Shown here: positions 1 through 6,474 of the stretch, piece after piece
Numbering within the stretch: position 1 is the stretch's first letter
Layout of the letters: the number at the start of each line of letters is the position of its first letter
NCBI GenBank assembly: GCA_026225435.1
Contig: JAMFST010000629.1
Location: 1 to 7,309 of the forward strand
DNA length: 7,309 nucleotides
Origin: Labilithrix luteola
GTDB lineage: Bacteria > Myxococcota_A > Polyangia > Polyangiales > Polyangiaceae
Reading direction: 5' to 3'
The notes under the pieces: model-generated
What the model saw: the letters and a program-made list of their open reading frames with translations, nothing else
The model's database searches: none
Told to the model about the DNA's origin: nothing
Translations under genes and position numbers: made by a program

Positions 1-1273
1 CCTTCTTCTCGCTGGCGAGCCAGGCGGTGACCTTCTTGCGGACCTCGGGCGCGGGGGTGCCGTCGGCGATGGGGATCCCCGCGACGGTGCGCTGCTGGTA
101 CGCCACCGCGGCCTCGTCACCCGGCGTGTAGGCCGCCTTGGCCACGTCGACGGCGGAGCCGCTCTTCGGCGCGATGACCTGCGGGATGGGCAGACCGTAG
201 ATGGTGGCGAAGGCGTGATCGCGCTCGTCGTGCGCCGGGACGGCCATGACCGCGCCGGTGCCGTAGGTGCCGATGACGTAGTCGGCGATCCAGATGGGAA
301 GCGCGTCGCCGTTGATCGGGTTCACGGCGAACGCGCCGGTCGGCACGCCGGTCTTCGTCTTGGTGACGTCGCTGCGGTCGATGTCGCTCTTGGACTTGGC
401 GGCGGCCAGGTACGCCTCGACGGCGGCGCGGTTCACCGGCGTCGTCAGCGAGAGCGCCAGCGGGTGCTCGGGCGCGAGCACCACGTAGGTCGCCCCCGCG
501 AGCGTGTCGACGCGGGTGGTGAAGACGGTGACCGTCTCGCTGCCGCCCTCACTCGTGCCGACCGCAAAGTCGACGAGCGCGCCTTCGCTGCGGCCGATCC
601 AGTAGCGCTGCTTTCCCTTGGTGTCGGGCCAGTCGAGGCCGTCGAGATCCTGCTCCAGCCGGTCGGCGTAGGCCGTGATCTTGAGCATCCACTGGCGCAG
701 CGGGAGCTTCTCGACCGGGTGACTCCCGCGCTCGGAGAGGCCGTCGATGACCTCTTCGTTGGCGAGCACAGTGCCGAGCGCCGCGCACCAGTTGACGGCG
801 ATGTTGCTCTGGTAGGCGAGCCCCTTCTTGAAGAGCTGCAGCCAGATCCACTGGGTCCACTTCACGTAGCCCGGATCGGTGGTGTCGACCTCGCGCTCCC
901 AGTCGTAGGAGAAGCCCAGCATCTTGAGCTGGCGACGGAAGGTGTCGATGTTCTTCTTGGTGGTCGCCTCGGGGTGCGTGCCGGTCTGGATGGCGTACTG
1001 CTCGGCCGGCAGACCGAAGGCGTCCCAGCCCATCGGGTGGAGCACGTCGACGCCGCGCATGCGCTTGTAGCGGGCGGTGATGTCGGTCGCGGTGTAGCCC
1101 TCGGGGTGCCCCACGTGCAGGCCGGAGCCGCTCGGATAGGGGAACATGTCGAGGATGTACATCTTCGCGTGGCCTTCGCGACGCTCGGTGCGGAAGGTGT
1201 GCTTCTCGTCCCAGTAGGCCTGCCACTTCCCCTCGATGGCTGCCGGTTCGTACCGCTCGCGCTCGTCGTTCAT
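1..1273 (-). CDS. leuS: Leucyl-tRNA synthetase, N-terminal half (3' end cut by window edge)
   Basis: Class Ia aminoacyl-tRNA synthetase that charges tRNA-Leu with leucine in the cytoplasm. The 424 visible codons begin in the family's usual way ([14 protein letters not shown], residues 8-21). The ATP-binding HIGH-type motif is HVGH at 53-56, preceded by [11 protein letters not shown] at 161-163 and the stretch [14 protein letters not shown] follow; the small insert here lacks the CxxC zinc ligands found in some LeuRS. The CP1 editing domain starts near 226: the threonine-rich TTRVDT motif is at 252-257 and the conserved [15 protein letters not shown] segment at 338-352, so post-transfer editing looks intact. 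The KMSKS loop, anticodon-binding domain and C-terminus lie beyond position 1; full-length proteins are roughly 800-870 residues. The ATG at 1273 is the only start after the upstream stop: the 21-base gap contains no in-frame ATG, GTG or TTG. A GAGGTGA purine run overlaps the upstream stop but is unusually far from the ATG, so initiation may rely on coupling to the upstream gene. Confidence 0.97.
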   Translation of the reverse strand, partial: MNDERERYEPAAIEGKWQAYWDEKHTFRTERREGHAKMYILDMFPYPSGSGLHVGHPEGYTATDITARYKRMRGVDVLHPMGWDAFGLPAEQYAIQTGTHPEATTKKNIDTFRRQLKMLGFSYDWEREVDTTDPGYVKWTQWIWLQLFKKGLAYQSNIAVNWCAALGTVLANEEVIDGLSERGSHPVEKLPLRQWMLKITAYADRLEQDLDGLDWPDTKGKQRYWIGRSEGALVDFAVGTSEGGSETVTVFTTRVDTLAGATYVVLAPEHPLALSLTTPVNRAAVEAYLAAAKSKSDIDRSDVTKTKTGVPTGAFAVNPINGDALPIWIADYVIGTYGTGAVMAVPAHDERDHAFATIYGLPIPQVIAPKSGSAVDVAKAAYTPGDEAAVAYQQRTVAGIPIADGTPAPEVRKKVTAWLASEKK

Positions 1274-1294
1274 GCGGCGGCGGACGATATCACC

Positions 1295-2689
1295 TCAATC
1301 GAGCAGACGGAGCGTGGTCTCGGCCAGGATCGCCGCGGCCGTGGCGGCGGCGGCTTTCACCTGACGCTCGTCCCGTTCCAGGCGGTCGAGTTTTACGGCC
1401 AGGCGGCGACGGCGCTTCTCCGATCGCGTCTCGTCCTCGCCCGTCCCCTGGCTGGTCACGTGGAGCGCGCGGCCCGGCGCCTTGGCGAAGTGCTCGTACA
1501 GCTTGGCGAGCTCGAGCCGCACGGCCGCCGAGTCGACCTTGGCGGCGAGATCTTCGTAGTCGGCCAGCGCTCGCGCCCGATCGCCGCGCGCCTCGGCGAT
1601 CTTCGCTCGCGCCTCGAGCGACGCCTCGATCCCCGCCTGGTGGCGATGGCGGGTGGCGCGCTCGACCGCCTGGTGGGCGACGTCGAAGGCGCGGTCCATG
1701 GCGCCGGCGCGCTTCATGGAGATGGCCACGCCGGCGAGATCGTCGGCCTCGAGCTGGCTCGCCTCCAGCGGCTCGCCGTACAGGCCGACGAGCACCGCCA
1801 TGGTGGCGACGTCCCAGGCGTTGTGCTCGACCACACCGATGAGCGCGCGCGCGTCTCCGCTGCGGAGAAAGTGGAGGTAATGCGCCGCCACGTCCCCCGA
1901 CGGAACGTCGTCCTCGCGCTCGAAGCCGAGCACGTCGCGCTCGAGACGCACCAGGCGGAAGGCGCCTCCGCGGGCGCGGTGGATGCGGCGCGCGACGTGG
2001 ACCAGATCGAGGTGCGGCGGCTCGACGCCGATCGACTGCCGCGCCAGCACGAAGCGGGTGCGCAGGAGCGGCATGTCGAAGCTCTTGCCGTTGAAGGTGA
2101 CCAGCATCGAGGCCTCGGCGATGCGCTCGGCGACGCGCGCGAGCATCGGCCCCTCCTCGCCCAGGTTGCGCACCAGGAGCTGCTCGACGACGAAGCTGCC
2201 GTCCGCCTCGAAGCCGCCGAGGCCGACGAGGAAGGCGACCGTGCCGGTCCCGCCGGCCAGGCCGGTCGTCTCGGTGTCGAGGTAGAGCGCGCGGTGCATC
2301 TCGAGCTTGGCCAGCGACGGATCGAGCGCCAGCAGCGCGAGGAGCGCGGGGTCGGCGTCGCGCGCCGGCTGCACCGCGAAGCGCCCCATCACGTGCGAGA
2401 CGGGGAGCGCGAGGAGGCGCGTATGCAACGGCCCGAGCGGCGTGTCGGTCGTGGTGAACGGGAGCTCCACGGTCTCGACCAACGGCGGCGTCCGCGGCGA
2501 GACGCTGCGGGCGAGCATCGCGTCCATGCGCCGGCGCAGGTCGTCGAGGACGACGGACCTGTCGGCGCTCGGCTCGGTGGGTTCGGGCGCCGTCGTCAGC
2601 CGTTCCGCGACCGGGCGCGAGCCGGGGCCGGCCGACGACAGGCGGGAAAGCTTCGAGCGCAGCGACGACACGGCATGACCACGGTACAT
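1295..2689 (-). CDS. YprB-like RNase H-fold 3'-5' exonuclease with TPR-like C-terminal region
   Basis: Predicted cytoplasmic nuclease of 464 residues, related to Bacillus YprB and the RNase_H_2 family. The exonuclease domain spans about 133-305. Metal-ligand motifs of the DEDDh type are all present: D138/E140 in LDTETTGLAGGTGT (the hallmark first motif of this subfamily), D205 in NGKSFD, D228 in HLDLVH, and H289/D293 in HNAWD. Residues about 315-405 are helical, Ala/Arg-rich and TPR-like, as in other long YprB relatives. The tail has a very basic patch (EKRRRRLAVK, about 424-433). The first 60 residues are low complexity and probably disordered. The start is uncertain: ATG at 2689 has a weak AGGG upstream, and a GTG at 2671 (residue 7) would give VSSLRSKLSRL, an equally plausible N-terminus. 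The stop is 21 bases upstream of leuS. The substrate (DNA or RNA) cannot be read from the sequence. Confidence 0.88.
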   Translation of the reverse strand: MYRGHAVSSLRSKLSRLSSAGPGSRPVAERLTTAPEPTEPSADRSVVLDDLRRRMDAMLARSVSPRTPPLVETVELPFTTTDTPLGPLHTRLLALPVSHVMGRFAVQPARDADPALLALLALDPSLAKLEMHRALYLDTETTGLAGGTGTVAFLVGLGGFEADGSFVVEQLLVRNLGEEGPMLARVAERIAEASMLVTFNGKSFDMPLLRTRFVLARQSIGVEPPHLDLVHVARRIHRARGGAFRLVRLERDVLGFEREDDVPSGDVAAHYLHFLRSGDARALIGVVEHNAWDVATMAVLVGLYGEPLEASQLEADDLAGVAISMKRAGAMDRAFDVAHQAVERATRHRHQAGIEASLEARAKIAEARGDRARALADYEDLAAKVDSAAVRLELAKLYEHFAKAPGRALHVTSQGTGEDETRSEKRRRRLAVKLDRLERDERQVKAAAATAAAILAETTLRLLD

Positions 2690-2726
2690 GCGTACAGCCC
2701 TGCCGGCCAGCGCCGCCGCGACGAGG

Positions 2727-4277
2727 CTAGAACTTCATCGGGCCGGCGGCCGCCTGGTTCTCCTTGCGGAGCGCCTTTCCTTCCGCGCTCGTCGGCGCCG
2801 GGGCGGCCGCGTGGTGAGCTGCGCCCGACGCGCTCGTCGCCGGCGAAAAAGGCGCCGCGGCCGACGAGAGGGCGTCTCGCTGCCGGTCGAGGTCCTTGTC
2901 GGCCCCGAACGCTTCCGAGCTGCCGAGCCCGCCCGAGGTGGCCCGCCGGGCGACCGCCGATTTCTCCACGTCGAGCTTCGCCTTCTGCACGTTCAGCAGG
3001 TTGGTCGCCTGCGCGGTCTGGCCGCTGGCGAACAGGTCATTCGCCTCGAGGAGCGTCGCCGCCGTCTTGGCGCGATCGAGGCGGACGCCGACCAGCGGAT
3101 CGAGCGCCGAGGTGGCATCCCCGACGGTGACGGCGAGATCGGCCGAGGCCTGGCGATCGCGGGCGCCGGCGATATCTCGGTAGTGGAGCGTGACGTTGGC
3201 GACCGGCTCGGAGCCGGGGACGTCGGTGCGCACGTGGACGCGGGCGATGAGCGTCTTGTCCTCCCCGGCCCGGATGGCGCCGAAGGGGACCTGGATGCGC
3301 GGGCCGTTCGGGCCGGTCGTGCGCGTGAAGGCGCGGTCGAGCACCTCGTCCACCTCCACGCCGGGAGCGAGGTCCACGCTCAGGTCCACGTCGTTGGCGA
3401 CGGTGGACTCGACGGCGTCGAGCTCGCTGCGGAAGATCGAGGCGAGGTTGGAGGCGTCGCGGACGAAGTAGTGGTTCCCGTTGGACTCGGTGGCGATCGC
3501 CGCCATCACCTTCTCGTCGAAATCCACGTCCAGCCCCACGGTGGAGACCGAGCAGCCGGCGTCGCGCAGGCGACCGGCGAGCGCGCGCAGACCGGGAAGA
3601 TCGCGGATGCCGTGGTTGGTGGCGCCGTCGGAGAGGAGCACCATGCGGCGAACCTCGCCGGACGCGAGCTCGCCAGCGCCGTCGGCTTCGCGCATCTGGT
3701 GCATCCCCTCCTCGAGGCCGCAGGAGATGCAGGTGTCGCCGCCGACCTGGATGGAGCGGATGGCGGAGAGGATGCCGGCGCGGTTGCTGTCGTCGATGGC
3801 GGTCGGCGGGACCACCACCTGCGACTGGGTGTCGAAGCTGACCACCGAGACCGAGTCACGCGGGCGCAGGTGCTCGACCAGGCCGGTGGCCGCCGCGATG
3901 GCGTTCTCGATGCGGGAGCCGCGCATCGAGCCGGAGCGGTCGATGACGACGGCGAGGTGCACCGGCGGGCTGACCGCGGCGCTCTTGCCGTCGCTCCCGT
4001 GCAGCGTCACGAGGAGGTAGCTCTCGCCATTCGCACCGACACTCCCCTTGCCGATGGTCGGATTGCCCAGGCGCCCCTCGAAGCGGACCGGGCCGTCCTG
4101 CCCCTCCTGACCGAAGCTCGCTCCGGCGGCGGAGAGGAGGCCCGCGTCGGCGGCGGCGGGGTCGTCGCGACCGGCGACCGGCATCGGCGTGGCCCCGAGC
4201 AGCGGGACCCGGGTGGCGGCGGCGGAGGTGAGCGCCATCCCGAGGATGGCGGCAAGGACGGCCGTGCGGACGCGCAT
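2727..4277 (-). CDS. Exported von Willebrand factor A domain protein
   Basis: A 516-residue protein with a Sec-type signal peptide: MRVRTAVLAA start, hydrophobic core to about residue 20, likely cleavage after AAA near 21. There is no lipobox cysteine, so a periplasmic or secreted location is expected. A short beta-rich stretch (about 62-105) precedes a VWA domain at about 106-290. The metal-ion-dependent adhesion site is complete: D113-R-S115-G-S117, T182 and D217 (SDGATNHG). After the VWA fold comes a beta-sandwich-like region (about 295-388), then an amphipathic helical stretch (395-445), and an Ala/Pro/Ser-rich tail ending in MKF. The layout resembles YfbK-like VWA proteins, but the ligand is unknown. 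A CISC pair (C183, C186) directly follows the MIDAS threonine. The start was chosen for its signal peptide; the same frame stays open upstream to about 5018, but that stretch is low-complexity translation inside the neighbouring gene. Function is probably metal-dependent protein binding or adhesion. Confidence 0.9.
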   Translation of the reverse strand: MRVRTAVLAAILGMALTSAAATRVPLLGATPMPVAGRDDPAAADAGLLSAAGASFGQEGQDGPVRFEGRLGNPTIGKGSVGANGESYLLVTLHGSDGKSAAVSPPVHLAVVIDRSGSMRGSRIENAIAAATGLVEHLRPRDSVSVVSFDTQSQVVVPPTAIDDSNRAGILSAIRSIQVGGDTCISCGLEEGMHQMREADGAGELASGEVRRMVLLSDGATNHGIRDLPGLRALAGRLRDAGCSVSTVGLDVDFDEKVMAAIATESNGNHYFVRDASNLASIFRSELDAVESTVANDVDLSVDLAPGVEVDEVLDRAFTRTTGPNGPRIQVPFGAIRAGEDKTLIARVHVRTDVPGSEPVANVTLHYRDIAGARDRQASADLAVTVGDATSALDPLVGVRLDRAKTAATLLEANDLFASGQTAQATNLLNVQKAKLDVEKSAVARRATSGGLGSSEAFGADKDLDRQRDALSSAAAPFSPATSASGAAHHAAAPAPTSAEGKALRKENQAAAGPMKF

Positions 4278-4305
4278 CGCTCTTGGACGGAGGAGATCGA
4301 AAAAG

Positions 4306-4325
4306 GATCTAGGGCGATCTAGGGC
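4306..4325. repeat. Tandem 10-bp duplication (gatctagggc x2) at a stop codon
   Basis: Two perfect adjacent copies of gatctagggc, at 4306-4315 and 4316-4325. The second copy covers the TAG stop (minus strand, 4319-4321) of the flavocytochrome gene and its last codons. The first copy lies in the gap before the VWA gene and carries a TAG in another frame. It also overlaps a weak inverted repeat, agatc (4294-4298) and gatct (4306-4310), with a 7-base A-rich loop. Most likely a small slippage duplication; no function is claimed. Confidence 0.75.
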
Positions 4326-6466
4326 AGACCGCGAATCACCACCCCGGCCTGGGCGAGGAGCGACCAGGGGCCGGTGCCGCCGATGAAGACGAACATCTGG
4401 TCGAACGGGAGGACCGTGGTGGCGCCGGCGGCGTTCGCGCCGAAGCGCACGTGGGCTTCGGCGGCGGGGCCGGTGGACGCCGGCACGTTCGCGGTGACCG
4501 CGGTGACCGTGGCACCGAAGAGGAGCGTGACCTGCCCGGCGGCGACCGCTCGTTCCAGCTCCGCCAGGGTGCGAGCGCTGCCGCGGGTGAACCGCTCCCC
4601 ACGCGCCAGCAGGGTGACGGCGCATCCCGGCTGACGAGCGAGCGCAAGGGCGGCCTCCATCGCGCTGTCTCCCAGGCCGACCACCAGGACGCGCCGCCCG
4701 GCGAAGCTCGCGGCGTCGACCAGCGAGTAGGCCACGCGCGCCTCGACCGCCGGATCGATGGGCGCCGGCAGCGGGCGCGGCGTGCCGCGGGTCCCCACCG
4801 CGAGCACCAGGGCGCGGGCAGAGACCACCAGCGGCGCGGAGCCGTCGTCGGGGAGGGCCGTCACGCGGTAGCACGCGCCCATCGGATCGCGTCGAGCGCC
4901 GCGCGGAAGAGGCTCGAGGCTCTGGACCAGGTGCCCCGCCCGCAGCGGTAGCCGGTGGATCCGCACCACCCGCTCCCACTGGGCGACCAGCTCCTCCTTG
5001 GTACATTCCTCCATCCACAGCTCCCCCTCCAGCGGCAGCTCCAGGGGGCGCTCGAACACCAGCTTGCCCCGGGGAAACGCACGGATCGACGCGCCGACAG
5101 CGCCCCGCTCGAGAGTGAGGACGGAGAGCCCGAGCTCGCGCGCGCGCAAGGTGGCGGACAGGCCCGCGGGGCCGGCACCGACGATGACCAGATCGTGCAC
5201 GTCGGGCACGGGGGCCAACCCGCGAAGCTTCGCCGCCACCTGCTCGGCCACGAGGCGCCCCTGGCGGATGGCGTGCTTGATGAGCGGAACGCCGGTGAGA
5301 TCGCCCGCGAGGAAGACCATCGGGGCGTCCGGGCTCTCGAGCGAGGCATCGAGGTGCGGCTGGGGGCCGCCGCCGCGGGAGGACTCGCCGTCGACCGGGA
5401 CCAGGGTGAGCGATCCGTTCGGGCAGGCGAGCTCACAGGTGATCGCACCGCAGCAGGCGTCCGGGCGAACGACCTGGGCGACGAAGCGCTCCACCTCGAG
5501 GACATCGAAGGCGCAGGCGTCGACACAGGCGCGGCAACCGAGGCAGCGGCTGGCGTCGATGATGGGCAAGCGCCGCGCGGCGGTGGCGACCGGAGGTGCG
5601 GCGGGCAATGACCGAGGCGGGAGCGCCGCCGGATCCGAGACCGAGCCACGCGCACGGCGGCGACGCGGACGGACGAGCGGCAAGCTGGTGAGGGCGAGCC
5701 CGGCGAGCAGGCCCGCGGCGGTGATTCCGAGCTCCGGACCGGCGAGGCGCGACGTGAACGACGGCGGCGGCGACGCGGCGACGAGCGCGAGACGGTCGAG
5801 GGCGCGACTGGCGGCTTCGAGGACGGCGAGCGGCGGTCCGGCGCCATGTTCGTCGAAGCAGGAGGAGTACGCCGACTCGCTGGCGAAGCAGCGAGCCGCG
5901 GGGTCGCGCGGATCGGCCGGCGCGTGACAGCGAGCGCAGGCCGCGCGCGGGACCAGCGCGAGACGCGCCGGAGGAGCCGGAGCGGAGAGCGTCACCGCGT
6001 GGCCGACCGTCCCCTGCCACACCGTGGCCCGCGCGCCCTCGATCACGAGGCTGGCGACGCGCGCCGGCTCGGCGGGCGCCGATGGATCATGCGTCGCGTG
6101 GCAGGCGATGCACCCGAGCGGTCCACCGGCCTCCGAGGCGAGCGCGCGATGCGGTGCGCGACTGGACCGGTGGGCGGCGGCAGCGTGACAGCCGGAGCAG
6201 CTGGCGGCGGCCGGCTCGCTGGCGTGGCAGCTCGCGCACGTGAGGCCGGCGGCGACGTGCGCGTGGGAGAGAGGTCCGGGCGCGGCGCTCGCGGCCAGGC
6301 GACCGCCTCCGCCGCGCGCAGCGTCGAGCAGCAGCGCCACGACGGCGAGCAGCGCGATGAACATGACGCCGCCGAGGAGGCGACGGAGGCGGCGCTCACG
6401 AGCGACGTCGGAGACGACGGCGCCGCTGGCGGTCGCGGACTGGGCGAAGGTTCCGGCGGGCTTCAT
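4319..6466 (-). CDS. Membrane-spanning tetraheme cytochrome c / 2[4Fe-4S] ferredoxin / FAD-NAD(P) oxidoreductase fusion
   Basis: A 715-residue multidomain redox protein. Order: cytoplasmic basic N-terminus (RERRLRR, 23-29); transmembrane helix about 31-49; periplasmic domain with four c-heme motifs CASCH (77-81), CSGCH (90-94), CIACH (119-123) and CARCH (177-181), plus extra His (68, 70, 99, 106, 126, 156) that could be distal ligands; second transmembrane helix about 246-265 followed by RPRRRRARG, placing the rest in the cytoplasm; ferredoxin module with C308, C311, C314, C318 and a second, atypical motif C338, C339, C344, C348; an FLAGDLTGVPLIKHAI segment (385-400); Rossmann FAD site GAGPAG (430-435); NAD(P) site GLGDSAMEAA (597-606). 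The redox CxxC of thioredoxin reductase is absent. The heme part resembles class III-type cytochromes. Likely role: moving electrons between cytoplasmic NAD(P)H and periplasmic hemes; the terminal partner is unknown. The ATG at 6466 lies 8 bases after the upstream stop; the frame continues upstream to 6781, but only as shadow sequence. Confidence 0.9.
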   Translation of the reverse strand: MKPAGTFAQSATASGAVVSDVARERRLRRLLGGVMFIALLAVVALLLDAARGGGGRLAASAAPGPLSHAHVAAGLTCASCHASEPAAASCSGCHAAAAHRSSRAPHRALASEAGGPLGCIACHATHDPSAPAEPARVASLVIEGARATVWQGTVGHAVTLSAPAPPARLALVPRAACARCHAPADPRDPAARCFASESAYSSCFDEHGAGPPLAVLEAASRALDRLALVAASPPPSFTSRLAGPELGITAAGLLAGLALTSLPLVRPRRRRARGSVSDPAALPPRSLPAAPPVATAARRLPIIDASRCLGCRACVDACAFDVLEVERFVAQVVRPDACCGAITCELACPNGSLTLVPVDGESSRGGGPQPHLDASLESPDAPMVFLAGDLTGVPLIKHAIRQGRLVAEQVAAKLRGLAPVPDVHDLVIVGAGPAGLSATLRARELGLSVLTLERGAVGASIRAFPRGKLVFERPLELPLEGELWMEECTKEELVAQWERVVRIHRLPLRAGHLVQSLEPLPRGARRDPMGACYRVTALPDDGSAPLVVSARALVLAVGTRGTPRPLPAPIDPAVEARVAYSLVDAASFAGRRVLVVGLGDSAMEAALALARQPGCAVTLLARGERFTRGSARTLAELERAVAAGQVTLLFGATVTAVTANVPASTGPAAEAHVRFGANAAGATTVLPFDQMFVFIGGTGPWSLLAQAGVVIRGLP

Positions 6467-6474
6467 CCGATCGC

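Noticed and set aside
1290..1296. GAGGTGA as the leuS ribosome-binding site
   Set aside because: It is a good anti-16S match, but about 16 bases separate it from the ATG, longer than the normal spacing, so it is not listed as a confident site.
215..3130. Plus-strand open frame of 971 codons across leuS, the nuclease gene and the end of the VWA gene
   Set aside because: It runs antisense through well-supported genes; its translation is Arg/Gly/Ala-rich with no recognisable domain. Very high GC makes stop codons rare in shadow frames.
4294..4310. Intrinsic terminator between the flavocytochrome and VWA genes
   Set aside because: The stem is only 5 bp and AT-rich, and the T run is in the loop rather than after the stem.
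2688..4322. Plus-strand open frame of 544 codons antisense to the VWA gene
   Set aside because: Same composition effect; no motif is visible, and the minus strand encodes a signal peptide and a complete MIDAS site.
4278..5018. N-terminal extension of the VWA protein up to 5018
   Set aside because: The extension is out-of-frame translation of the flavocytochrome gene and would bury the clear signal peptide that starts at 4277.
4319..5179. Thioredoxin reductase
   Set aside because: The FAD and NAD(P) motifs fit the superfamily, but the redox-active CxxC between them is missing; its cysteines (488, 532, 615) are isolated.
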